A stretch of DNA of 64,000 nucleotides, from assembly GCA_001655195.1 (NCBI GenBank), contig LPNY01000139.1, positions 304,746 through 368,745 of the forward strand, in the 5' to 3' direction. Both the position numbers and the translations under genes were made by a program. Origin of the DNA: Arcobacter sp. EP1. Its GTDB lineage: Bacteria; Campylobacterota; Campylobacteria; Campylobacterales; Arcobacteraceae. The notes beneath the pieces were generated by a model. It did no database searches, had not been told where the DNA came from, and was given only the letters and a program-made list of their open reading frames with translations. Positions within the stretch are counted from its first letter, which is position 1; each line of letters opens with the position of its first letter. Shown here in pieces: positions 1 through 6,853 of this stretch.

Positions 1-1
1 G

Positions 2-979
2 CCTCTACTACTAAACTCAAAACTTTTAAATTCAATGAAAAGAAGAAGTGAAAGTGCATTAAAAATAGAAGATGAAACACTTTTCAACAATAAGTTTAGT
101 AAGTTTATTCAAGAACTAAACTCACCTTTAGAAAATGAAGAAATTCTTAATTTATTTAAAACTAATCTTCTTTCTAGTTCTTCAAAAATAGAGCTTACGA
201 TGTCAAAAGATGAATTCAAAAATCTTCTTGAAGAGATGAAGGATTTAAAGTTAGCAATTACTCAAATTGAAGATAAAATAAAAAAAGTTCAAGACTCTGT
301 TATGGAACAAGAGATGATGCGTTCATTAATTGAATCAAGAGACGAAAAAGAAGAAAACCTGAATAAGTTTGAAAAAGCACTTCATGATTTAGAAGACTCT
401 ATTGAAACAAATACTATTAAAGCTAAAGAAATAAACAGAATACTAACTCAAGTTTTTAAAGAAAATCAACATAAATATGCATTTTTAAAAGGCTACGAAG
501 AGTTACGTATAATCTCAAGAGTAAGTCAAAAAGTTTACAATAAAAGACTTGATAATAATCTATCTATTTTTAATGATAAACTTAAAAGCAATTCTTCTAA
601 GTTTTTAAATCAATATAAGCATATCAAAGATATAAATATTGATAAAAATCTTAATATTATAATTACTGATAAAAAAGATGAACTATTAAGTACAGAGTTA
701 CTTTCAGCTGGTCAAAAACAAGTTTTAAATTTTATGATTGTTAAGACTATTTTAGAGTTCAAAGAATTTGCTTCTTTCATTATGGTTGATACTCCATTTG
801 GTAGATTATCTAATAAAAACAGAGAGTTACTTTTAAATAGTTGTTACCTATCATTTGATACGCTTATTTTATTAGTAACAGATAGTGAGCATGATTTTGT
901 AAAAACTCAAAATCTAAATATAAAAACTTACCAAATCCAAAAAGATGAAGTAGGTTCAAAAGTAGAGGAGATAGCATGA
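2..979 (+). CDS. DndD-like SMC/ABC ATPase, C-terminal part (5' end outside window)
   Basis: The frame is open to the window edge, so this is the C-terminal part of a longer protein and the ATG at 35 is internal. The visible part is a long charged coiled coil followed by an ABC-type ATPase tail: a signature-like LLSAGQKQVLNF, then the Walker B/D-loop segment FIMVDTPFGRLSNKNREL and a late LLVTDSEHDF strand. The pattern of an LSAG signature followed by DTPxGRLxxxxR is characteristic of DndD, the SMC-like ATPase of DNA phosphorothioation. It overlaps the next gene, which looks like DndE, by four bases, supporting a dnd-type operon whose cysteine desulfurase and DndC partners would lie upstream. 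The alternative is another SMC-like defence ATPase. Confidence 0.7.
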   Translation, partial: PLLLNSKLLNSMKRRSESALKIEDETLFNNKFSKFIQELNSPLENEEILNLFKTNLLSSSSKIELTMSKDEFKNLLEEMKDLKLAITQIEDKIKKVQDSVMEQEMMRSLIESRDEKEENLNKFEKALHDLEDSIETNTIKAKEINRILTQVFKENQHKYAFLKGYEELRIISRVSQKVYNKRLDNNLSIFNDKLKSNSSKFLNQYKHIKDINIDKNLNIIITDKKDELLSTELLSAGQKQVLNFMIVKTILEFKEFASFIMVDTPFGRLSNKNRELLLNSCYLSFDTLILLVTDSEHDFVKTQNLNIKTYQIQKDEVGSKVEEIA

Positions 980-1359
980 TTAAAACAACAAATGAAATAG
1001 AACAATACATTTTCCCACTATCAAAGCTTTTAAACCTTGAAAATGAACCAAAATGGGTTATATTAAGATTTATGATGAATATCTCACTTTCTCTTGATAA
1101 AGGTTTTGAAAATCCAATTCCTGAATCATGGGATGGAAAAGAGTATAGGCTAGAACAAATTACTGGTAAAGATAAAGAAGAGGAAGATTATACGAAACTT
1201 TATGGAAAAATGATTGAGGTTTTTGATAATGTTTCTATTGGTTCAAATAAAGAATTAGAAGAAAACCTCCAAAGACATATCCTTAGAGGTTATTTGATTT
1301 TAAAATCATCACTTAAACATGACAGTAATATTTTTGAATTTATGCAACAAGACTTTTAA
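976..1359 (+). CDS. DndE-like protein
   Basis: A 127-residue protein translationally coupled to the DndD-like gene (ATGA overlap). It has a small helical domain with a central aliphatic/basic segment (VILRFMMNISLSL), a conserved-looking YTKLYGKM helix and a C-terminal LQRHILRGYLIL segment. This matches the general build of DndE-family proteins (about 110-130 residues, with a closing H-x-x-RG motif), which take part in phosphorothioate incorporation and bind nicked DNA. The family call rests on motif resemblance plus position after the DndD-like gene, not on an alignment. The last 20 bases overlap the convergent GIY-YIG gene, so the two 3' ends are interlocked. Confidence 0.55.
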   Translation: MIKTTNEIEQYIFPLSKLLNLENEPKWVILRFMMNISLSLDKGFENPIPESWDGKEYRLEQITGKDKEEEDYTKLYGKMIEVFDNVSIGSNKELEENLQRHILRGYLILKSSLKHDSNIFEFMQQDF

Positions 1360-1792
1360 AATCTTTTTCTTCATTTAGGAATTCAATAAATATTTCTTCT
1401 GCTACCTGATCTGAAAGATGCTTATTATATGAGCTCCTTGGATCAGTTCTTATAACATTTGAAATTAAATGATATTTAGTATTTATAATACTTTTTAAAA
1501 ATAATCTATGTATTGTAGCTTCAATATATTGAGTTTCTCTTTTTAAATATGCTTTATCAATATAAGTTTTTATTTTTGATAAATTATAACTAAAAAAATA
1601 AATCTCTTTATCTAAAAAATATATATATGGGCTTTTTTTATATAAATTTTTAGAGAAACTTCCTCTTTCATATAGATGACTTCCCCATCTTCTTACTGCA
1701 GAACGTTGAGTTTCACCAATATAAATACAATTTTCTTTAATAATAAAATATACATGAGGTTCATAGTCAAGTGTACAATATTGTTTAATCAT
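1340..1792 (-). CDS. GIY-YIG domain endonuclease, third gene of MORC operon
   Basis: A 150-residue protein whose first half is a GIY-YIG nuclease core: HVYFI (Y15), IYIGET (Y24, G26, E27), the RRWGSH segment with candidate catalytic arginine R34/R35 and H39, and a later glutamate-bearing helix (ETQYIEATIH) that would supply the metal ligand. I chose the ATG at 1792 because it overlaps the stop of the MORC gene by eight bases (translational coupling); a longer frame runs to 1888 but lies wholly inside the upstream gene. GIY-YIG enzymes cut DNA in restriction, repair and homing. Coupling to a GHKL ATPase suggests it is the nuclease output of a multi-gene defence system. The target is unknown. 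Confidence 0.75.
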   Translation of the reverse strand: MIKQYCTLDYEPHVYFIIKENCIYIGETQRSAVRRWGSHLYERGSFSKNLYKKSPYIYFLDKEIYFFSYNLSKIKTYIDKAYLKRETQYIEATIHRLFLKSIINTKYHLISNVIRTDPRSSYNKHLSDQVAEEIFIEFLNEEKDFKSLVA

Positions 1793-3449
1793 TATTAAAT
1801 AAATCCCTATTAATAGCTGTCCAATTATTGACAGTATTTGAAAAAACACTATTGAATTTTTCAAAAACTTTTTCAATGTCAGCAACATTTACTTCTTCAA
1901 GTTTACTATATGTTAAGTTGTCAGATGCTGCTATACTCCATATTAATGCTTCTATTGATTGTTTTACTGGGTTCTTATCATCAAATTTAACTATTACATC
2001 TTTATAGAAACTATGGTTTTTATTTATTAGAACATAATCACCATAATTTTGATGATATTTAGCTTCGTAAAAAAATCTTGAATCAACTTCACTTGAGTAT
2101 CTTATTTTTTTAAATACAGGCTCTTCTGTTGTATCATTTGTTTCAGTATTCTCGTCATCATCATTAGTATCTTTACTTTTTTCAACTAATTGAGCTTTTC
2201 TTCTCTTTATTTCAGGGTTTACTGCATCACTTCTTGGGTCAGAATCAGGGTCTTCTGCTGATAACTCTATATTTTTTTGGTTAAACTCTGTTCCATCATC
2301 ATCAAGAAAAAGTGAATCGCATTTCTTGAATATTTCTTTTGAATCTTTTAAAGAATTTCTTACTAATCCTTCAATAATCACTAAAATATTTTCAGGGATA
2401 TTAAGTCTTTGTTTAGAAACATCTACATGAAGAATGTCATCATGACAAGTATATATTTTTAATTTAGCTCTAAAACCTAAGTTATCCCTACCTACAATAC
2501 CTTCTAAGTGGTCTGCCCAGCTAATTAATCTATTATTTCTATAAACAAAAAAACCTTTATATTTTTTCCCTACATCATAGTTTTTAATTTTATTTCTTTC
2601 CTCTTCCGAAAAACCTACATAATTTTTCATTCTATCTTTAGGAAATATTACAACTTTAAGTTCTGCTTTTTGAATACTTTCGTCAGTTGATAAATAAAAA
2701 GTATCATTAAAGGATATACATGGTTTTTTACAGTCATAATTATCTTTATCATAGTACTCATTTGCATCACTTTCAAAAAGTACGTCATGAGATTTTACTG
2801 TTATATTATTCTGAAATAATGGACAAGTAATTATTATCTCCAATTCATCACTTTTTAAAAAATCATAATAAGTCACTCCCAATTTTTCATTTAAATTCTT
2901 TACAATACCATTAATAGACATATTATTGCTATCTTCAGTCTTACTAACTTCAATTACTGTTCCACTTTTATTATTAATGATAGAAGAGTAAGTTTCTTTT
3001 TCTGATTCAGTTATTTCATATCTATGAATTACATATTTTTCTGTTATATTATCAACATCTACAAAAAATATATCAGAAAAGACATCATTTTGTTTACTAA
3101 TTATCTTAATACACTTTCCAAGAGAAAAACCTGCAGATTTTAAACCCATTCCATATTTTGATAAACTATTATGTTCATACCCTTCATGCGAAGAACCCAG
3201 TCGCAGAACATCTTTAATTTTCTCATTATTAATTCCATTTCCATTATCAATTATTCTAATTACTTCTGAAGTGTTTTTTTGGTTTAAAGTCATACCCTCA
3301 AAAGGAATAAATTCAATAGTCACTTTGCTTGCTTTTGCTGTAATTGAATTATCAATTATATCCATTATTGCAGAATGCGTTGAATAGCCTATTCTTGAAA
3401 TGGCATTCACCACTCTTTGTGCATTCATTTTTATTTCTATTTCTTCCAT
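1785..3449 (-). CDS. prokaryotic MORC-like GHKL ATPase
   Basis: A 554-residue protein with an N-terminal GHKL (Hsp90/MutL/histidine-kinase fold) ATPase. The N-box is DIIDN (residues 30-34, with N34 expected to bind magnesium), the G1 box is DNGNG (68-72), and the G2 lid reads SKYGMGLKSAG (97-107). An S5-like second domain follows, with a conserved-looking HVDVSKQRLN stretch. There is then an acidic low-complexity linker (around 395-440) and a C-terminal domain of unknown role. MORC-type ATPases in bacteria are known from restriction-like loci, where they are thought to clamp or remodel DNA. The gene starts 12 bases after the HARE-HTH gene with a good ribosome site (AAAAGGG) and is coupled to the GIY-YIG gene. 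It is not a standard MutL, HtpG or gyrase. Confidence 0.8.
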   Translation of the reverse strand: MEEIEIKMNAQRVVNAISRIGYSTHSAIMDIIDNSITAKASKVTIEFIPFEGMTLNQKNTSEVIRIIDNGNGINNEKIKDVLRLGSSHEGYEHNSLSKYGMGLKSAGFSLGKCIKIISKQNDVFSDIFFVDVDNITEKYVIHRYEITESEKETYSSIINNKSGTVIEVSKTEDSNNMSINGIVKNLNEKLGVTYYDFLKSDELEIIITCPLFQNNITVKSHDVLFESDANEYYDKDNYDCKKPCISFNDTFYLSTDESIQKAELKVVIFPKDRMKNYVGFSEEERNKIKNYDVGKKYKGFFVYRNNRLISWADHLEGIVGRDNLGFRAKLKIYTCHDDILHVDVSKQRLNIPENILVIIEGLVRNSLKDSKEIFKKCDSLFLDDDGTEFNQKNIELSAEDPDSDPRSDAVNPEIKRRKAQLVEKSKDTNDDDENTETNDTTEEPVFKKIRYSSEVDSRFFYEAKYHQNYGDYVLINKNHSFYKDVIVKFDDKNPVKQSIEALIWSIAASDNLTYSKLEEVNVADIEKVFEKFNSVFSNTVNNWTAINRDLFNND

Positions 3450-3461
3450 TAATTATCCCTT

Positions 3462-4550
3462 TTATTCAATAGTATTTGTTTTCATTGCATTTATTATTTG
3501 ATTGACTTTTTTATTTAAATCTAACAGTTCATTTTTAGAGTCTTCGTCATCTTTAGAGTCTTCTTTGGCATCATTTTTTTCTGTAGCAAAATCTAAAATA
3601 TTGTCGATTAGTTTATCAATAATTTTCTCCGTTTTTCCATCCATGTCTTTCCCTCTATTTATTTCAACTAAAGCTTCTAATGCTCTATTAACTTCATGGA
3701 TAAGAATGAATCTTTTATTGATTTTTTCTATTTCTTTAGATTTTATATTTGCTTGTCTTGTAAAAAGGAAGCTTAAAATAGTAGGAAAAACTATAGGGAA
3801 TGTTATGATTAAGTACAGTGCCCAATTAACATTTTTTTCAAATATATCAAATCCAAAAGAAATCAGCAGAAGCGTAATTATAATTGCAAATAGAGAGGCT
3901 GAAATATAGAATAACCAATCTGCGTAATCACTAAATTTATCTCTGAATTCTTCATATTTCTTTTTTGAATCTTTTAATTGAGTAGCAGGCACTTTTAGTA
4001 TTTCAATTGCAGATTTAATTCTACTTACTTCTTTTTCATATTTTATTAATTCATCTTTTTCTTTTTCTAGTGAAAGCTTTTCTTTTTCTAATTTAGATTT
4101 ATCTTCTATTTCTTTAGTTAATTTTAATTCAAGTTCATGAATTCTTTTATCTAAATTTGTTTTTTCCTTTTCAATTTTTCTTTTTCTTTCTTCTGCTGTT
4201 GCATCTTCTCTTTGTTTTGAAAACCATTCTATTAAGCCATATTTGTTTTTATCTTTGTAGAATAATAATTCTTTTGTCTTGTAGGACTGGTTTGAATTAA
4301 TACATTTTCTTTCTATAACTGCTCTTAGTACTTGTTCTGGTTTTTCTTTTTTTGCACCGAAGAAATATAGTTTGTTTTCAATTATATAATTATAAATTTC
4401 AAGATAGTCCGATTCTTTACCCAATTCCTTGAGCGCAATAACTGCTGCTTCATGGATTGTTAAATTATTATTATTTGTATATTTATATATTGCTTCTTCC
4501 TTAGTCATTCCCTCTTGCATAAGTATATCGATTTCACTCCAGAATCCCAC
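3462..4550 (-). CDS. HARE-HTH domain, coiled-coil, two-TM membrane protein
   Basis: A 362-residue first gene of the operon. Residues about 30-110 (LTIHEAAVIALKELGKES onwards, ending KYGLIEW) have the appearance of a HARE-HTH winged helix, a module found in restriction enzymes, RNA polymerase delta and chromatin proteins and proposed to sense modified DNA. A strongly charged coiled coil occupies about 112-205. Two hydrophobic segments at about 213-235 and 243-263 form a membrane hairpin, followed by a second coiled region with acidic, Asp-rich sequence near the C terminus. A DNA-sensing head joined to a membrane hairpin is unusual and could be a sensor with a membrane effector. Function in the operon is inferred from context only. 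Confidence 0.65.
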   Translation of the reverse strand: MGFWSEIDILMQEGMTKEEAIYKYTNNNNLTIHEAAVIALKELGKESDYLEIYNYIIENKLYFFGAKKEKPEQVLRAVIERKCINSNQSYKTKELLFYKDKNKYGLIEWFSKQREDATAEERKRKIEKEKTNLDKRIHELELKLTKEIEDKSKLEKEKLSLEKEKDELIKYEKEVSRIKSAIEILKVPATQLKDSKKKYEEFRDKFSDYADWLFYISASLFAIIITLLLISFGFDIFEKNVNWALYLIITFPIVFPTILSFLFTRQANIKSKEIEKINKRFILIHEVNRALEALVEINRGKDMDGKTEKIIDKLIDNILDFATEKNDAKEDSKDDEDSKNELLDLNKKVNQIINAMKTNTIE

Positions 4551-4693
4551 TATATTCCTTTTAATTTAAATGCATATTTATTTAAGTATTTTAAAGAATT
4601 ATAATATCAAAAACTTATTTTATAAATACACTAATTTTATAACATTCTCGAATTATTTTAGTAATTTATCTTTTTTTTGAAATTTCTTTTTTT

Positions 4694-4713
4694 TGTGACA
4701 GAAACTGTGACAG
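4694..4713. repeat. paired TGTGACAG direct repeat between defence operon and prophage
   Basis: TGTGACAG occurs at 4694-4701 and again at 4706-4713, twelve bases apart; the second copy sits in a short palindrome CTGT-G-ACAG. It lies in the 185-base gap between the HARE-HTH gene and the prophage repressor, next to T-rich tracts. It could be a protein-binding site, part of the left attachment region or chance. No matching copy was found at the right end of the prophage, so I do not call it an att site. Confidence 0.3.
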
Positions 4714-4735
4714 GGATTAAGTAAAATATTGATTT

Positions 4736-5062
4736 TTAGTGTTTTTTTCTTAATTCTTTAGATTTGGCGATATGATAAAGACATTGAATATCTTCATTTT
4801 TTAAATTTTCTATTGTTTTTAGTAATTCTTCTTTATAATTAATGTTTTCTACATTTTTATTTTCTACGCCTTTTATCACATAATCTATAGAAAAGTTTGC
4901 ATTATGCGACAAATCTACAATCATATCGTATGGAATTGAGTTTCTTTTTCTCCAAGAACTTACTGTACTAGCTTTTAAGTCCATTTTTTTGCAAAATTCG
5001 GAATCTTTTGAAACTCCCATTTTTTCGTACAATCTATTCAATATTTCATTAATATCTAACAT
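4736..5062 (-). CDS. phage CI-type repressor (HTH)
   Basis: A 108-residue protein beginning MLDINEILNRLYEKMGV. The helix-turn-helix reads DSEFCKKMDLKASTVSSWRK followed by RNSIPYDMIVDLSHN and a SIDYVIKG end. This matches the N-terminal domain of phage CI repressors (the W-R-K-R-N-S-I-P motif is typical). No peptidase or dimerisation domain of the LexA type follows, only a short helical tail. I chose the ATG at 5062, which has AGAGGAAAA just upstream, over an upstream ATG at 5083. It is divergent from the phage operon, and its own promoter region overlaps the operator-like repeats at 5080-5113, so it probably represses the rightward phage promoter and itself. Confidence 0.8.
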   Translation of the reverse strand: MLDINEILNRLYEKMGVSKDSEFCKKMDLKASTVSSWRKRNSIPYDMIVDLSHNANFSIDYVIKGVENKNVENINYKEELLKTIENLKNEDIQCLYHIAKSKELRKKH

Positions 5063-5079
5063 TTTTCCTCTTTTATTAC

Positions 5080-5118
5080 GCAAAATGAGTTGACAATGTT
5101 TGCAAAATGCGTTACAAT
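5080..5118 (+). promoter_or_regulatory. rightward phage promoter with twin repressor operators
   Basis: A textbook sigma70 promoter, TTGACA (5090-5095), 17-base spacer, TACAAT (5113-5118), drives the phage operon. Two direct copies of GCAAAATGnGTT (5080-5091 and 5102-5113) start 22 bases apart, about two helical turns, and overlap the -35 box, the spacer and the start of the -10. They are the obvious binding sites for the divergent CI-type repressor. Confidence 0.7.
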
Positions 5119-5162
5119 TCTTTTGTCTATTTATTTATTCAACATTGAAAGGGGTAATTCAA

Positions 5163-5387
5163 ATGTTAAATATGCCTACTAATTTACAAGAATATTATCA
5201 TAATCCTATTGATACATCAACTAAAATAACAAAACTAGACAAGATTGTAAATCTAAATAACAGAGTTTTATCTACTTTTACACTATCAAATAATGAAGAA
5301 ATAATTATTCATAAAAACCAATCATCTATCTTTGATTTCATTAAACCAAAACAAACAACTATTTATGATTTTCTAAAGGATGCATAA
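5163..5387 (+). CDS. small phage early protein, unknown
   Basis: First gene after the phage promoter, 74 residues. The start at 5163 is preceded by GAAAGGGG at suitable spacing; an in-frame start at 5100 would lie inside the promoter -10 region and is rejected. The protein is polar, without signal peptide or membrane segment, and ends in two similar short motifs, SIFDFIKPK and TIYDFLKDA, a tandem repeat of the form (S/T)I(F/Y)DF(I/L)K. I do not recognise a family. Its position suggests an early regulatory or replication accessory role in the phage cycle. It overlaps the next gene by one base (TAATG). Confidence 0.6.
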   Translation: MLNMPTNLQEYYHNPIDTSTKITKLDKIVNLNNRVLSTFTLSNNEEIIIHKNQSSIFDFIKPKQTTIYDFLKDA

Positions 5388-5548
5388 TGAAAAAATATAA
5401 CTTCAATAAATTATTAAATGCAAGACAAAAAGCCCATGACAAAAGAATAAAACTTTTAGACAAAGGTTTGACTTTTGAATATCACAAATTGAATAAAAAG
5501 ATTGATAATTTGAGTGAAATCATTATGAATGAAATTGAAAATATCTAA
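5387..5548 (+). CDS. very small phage protein, unknown
   Basis: A 53-residue basic protein (starts MKKYNFNKLLNARQKAHDKR) coupled to the preceding gene by a TAATG junction. It is strongly helical and charged with no membrane segment, and its arrangement (basic N-terminal half, coiled C-terminal half) resembles small nucleic-acid-binding phage proteins, though I can name no family. The gene is followed by a hairpin-rich stretch and then the putative ssDNA-binding gene. Coding status rests on the start/stop coupling and operon position. Confidence 0.55.
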   Translation: MKKYNFNKLLNARQKAHDKRIKLLDKGLTFEYHKLNKKIDNLSEIIMNEIENI

Positions 5549-5574
5549 TTTTCTATCAAGCTAATTGTAAATTG

Positions 5575-5644
5575 GTTTCATAGTGAATTAGATTCACTCG
5601 GCTTTGAAACATACCCTTTCAAAGTCGTTATGTTAAAAGGGTAT
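5575..5644 (+). promoter_or_regulatory. nested hairpins upstream of the ssDNA-binding gene
   Basis: Two adjacent secondary structures: an outer GTTTCA/TGAAAC pair (5575-5580 with 5605-5610) enclosing GTGAAT-TAG-ATTCAC (5583-5597), then ATACCCTTT (5611-5619) pairing with AAAGGGTAT (5636-5644). They fill the noncoding gap before the gene at 5666. Possible roles are mRNA processing or attenuation, a packaging signal, or complementary-strand origin; the sequence alone does not decide. Confidence 0.45.
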
Positions 5645-5665
5645 GACTTAGCATAAAGGAAAAAA

Positions 5666-6019
5666 ATGACTAAAGAAATTCAAATCAAAGACCATGGAAA
5701 TTATATCTATGGAACATTAGATGGTGTTGACTTCGTATCAAGTGGAGTTATTCAAGAGACAAAACAGCCTTATGGTGCAAGTGTCAAATTGAAATTTATT
5801 ATGAAATCATATAAAACAAAAGAGGTTAATGGCGTTGAGATTAAAACAAAAGTTGCAAACTCTCAAATCCTACAAATCAAATGTAATGATGAAGAACTTC
5901 CAACACTGGTTAATAAATATAATGAGTTAGACGGTAAAGACTTACTTGTATCTTATGGTGGTAAAGATGGTGATATGTTCTTAATCCATGATGAAAAAGA
6001 TATTTTAACAATAAAGTAA
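5666..6019 (+). CDS. putative phage ssDNA-binding protein (gpV-like position)
   Basis: A 117-residue soluble protein preceded by AAAGGAAAAAA. It has alternating beta-type stretches (NYIYGTLDGVDFVSSGVI, VKLKFIMKSYKT, ILQIKC, DLLVSYGG, MFLIHD) with no signal peptide, consistent with a small OB-like beta barrel. In filamentous phages the ssDNA-binding protein (gene V type) is encoded just before the coat genes, where this gene sits. The assignment is therefore by size, predicted fold and synteny; I see no diagnostic motif. It would coat nascent single-stranded phage DNA and divert it from replication to assembly. Confidence 0.5.
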   Translation: MTKEIQIKDHGNYIYGTLDGVDFVSSGVIQETKQPYGASVKLKFIMKSYKTKEVNGVEIKTKVANSQILQIKCNDEELPTLVNKYNELDGKDLLVSYGGKDGDMFLIHDEKDILTIK

Positions 6020-6023
6020 TTTA

Positions 6024-6134
6024 TGGGGCATTTCGTAACCGTACGCGAATATAAGTCCCCAATTGTATTTTTGATTAAGTCTCTCTTTTCTAGGCAGTGA
6101 GATTTAACAAAAAATACAGGGGATAGGTTATCCC
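6024..6134 (+). promoter_or_regulatory. three strong hairpins in the leader of the major coat gene
   Basis: The 132-base gap holds three structures in series. TGGGG (6024-6028) pairs with CCCCA (6057-6061), enclosing TTCG/CGAA. A long stem follows, 6064-6083 with 6099-6118, in which about 18 of 20 positions pair around a 15-base loop. Finally GGGATA-GGT-TATCCC (6120-6134) sits just before the coat ribosome site. Such structure could stabilise the coat mRNA, terminate upstream transcription or serve as origin/packaging DNA. Confidence 0.55.
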
Positions 6135-6151
6135 AATACAAAGGAAAAAGT

Positions 6152-6400
6152 ATGTTAAAAATGATTAAAAAATCGTTTGAGGTTGTTTCAAGTGCAGTTA
6201 AAAAAGTTTCTGCTGGTGCTAAAGCTTTTGGATTAGCTTTAGTTGGTATTGCTGTTACAAATGGTGTTCCAGTTCACGCTGCTGCTTTAGCTGCTCCTGA
6301 TATGGCAGATGCTACAGGTTCAGTGACGAATGTGTTTGGTGCAGTACTTGGTGTTGCAGTGTTAATCTTCGGATTCAAAAAAGTTAAATCTCTATTATAG
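6152..6400 (+). CDS. filamentous phage major coat protein (pVIII-like)
   Basis: An 82-residue preprotein with the classic inovirus coat layout. A basic N terminus (KMIKKSFEVVSSAVKKVSAG) is followed by a hydrophobic signal core ending VPVHA (probable cleavage near residue 43), and a short acidic mature N terminus (APDMADATG). A single membrane helix (VFGAVLGVAVLIFGF) and a basic C terminus (KKVKSLL) that would contact DNA complete it. The mature protein of about 40 residues would form the helical capsid after insertion in the inner membrane. Preceded by AAAGGAAAAAG. Structured RNA upstream and a hairpin downstream suggest separate control for high expression. Confidence 0.9.
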   Translation: MLKMIKKSFEVVSSAVKKVSAGAKAFGLALVGIAVTNGVPVHAAALAAPDMADATGSVTNVFGAVLGVAVLIFGFKKVKSLL

Positions 6401-6410
6401 AGTGGGATTT

Positions 6411-6426
6411 GGGGATTCGTTTCCCC
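6411..6426 (+). terminator. hairpin after the major coat gene
   Basis: GGGGA-TTCGTT-TCCCC immediately follows the coat gene and is followed by a modest TTGT rather than a U-tract. It could be a partial terminator that lowers transcription into the minor structural genes, as in other filamentous phages. Confidence 0.5.
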
Positions 6427-6448
6427 TTGTCCATAAAAAGAAAGTCCT

Positions 6449-6853
6449 ATGAAAACAATCCTATTATTCATCATTCTTTTTACTATCTCATTTTCACAAG
6501 AACTTTTAACCTATGGTAAAGGCAATAAAACCTATAGCTACTGTGTAGAAGATTACTACTATAAAAACAATAGACTCTATTTTATAAAAAGTTCAAACCC
6601 ATACTACTACACCTCTATCAATCAAGCACAATATAAAAATATCTCTTTTCAATCGGGATATGTATATGAAAATAATCAATGCTCTTTAAATGAAAACACA
6701 ATCAATGACTATCAAACTCAAACAGTATCAAATATCAATTATAGAAACTTAACACAACTTGGACTCTCTCAAAATGATTTTAATTTAATGATGGCTTTTA
6801 GTGGAGTATGTATCTCTTTTTTATTCCTCTTTGGTTTGTTTAGGTGGATATGA
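6449..6853 (+). CDS. small secreted/membrane phage structural protein, unknown
   Basis: A 134-residue protein with an N-terminal signal peptide (MKTILLFIILFTISFS), a tyrosine- and asparagine-rich exported middle containing two cysteines that may form a disulfide, and a C-terminal membrane segment (MMAFSGVCISFLFLFGLFRWI). The layout fits an inovirus minor coat protein anchored in the inner membrane before assembly. I do not recognise a family. It overlaps the following tiny gene by four bases, so the minor structural genes look translationally coupled. Confidence 0.65.
   Translation: MKTILLFIILFTISFSQELLTYGKGNKTYSYCVEDYYYKNNRLYFIKSSNPYYYTSINQAQYKNISFQSGYVYENNQCSLNENTINDYQTQTVSNINYRNLTQLGLSQNDFNLMMAFSGVCISFLFLFGLFRWI

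Noticed and set aside
1340..1888. A longer 182-residue version of the GIY-YIG gene with a hydrophobic N terminus
   Set aside because: The extra 32 codons lie entirely within the 3' end of the MORC gene; the coupled ATG at 1792 gives a compact GIY-YIG domain.
1785..3449. MutL, HtpG or type II topoisomerase identity for the GHKL protein
   Set aside because: Motif context (SKYGMGLKSAG, downstream domains and length) and operon setting fit MORC-like proteins and not those families.
3502..3909. 135-codon Ser/Leu/Phe-rich open frame on the plus strand
   Set aside because: Shadow of the HARE-HTH gene caused by its Lys/Glu-rich codons.
4694..4713. TGTGACAG repeat as the prophage attachment core
   Set aside because: No second copy was found at the integrase end, so it is listed only as a repeat.
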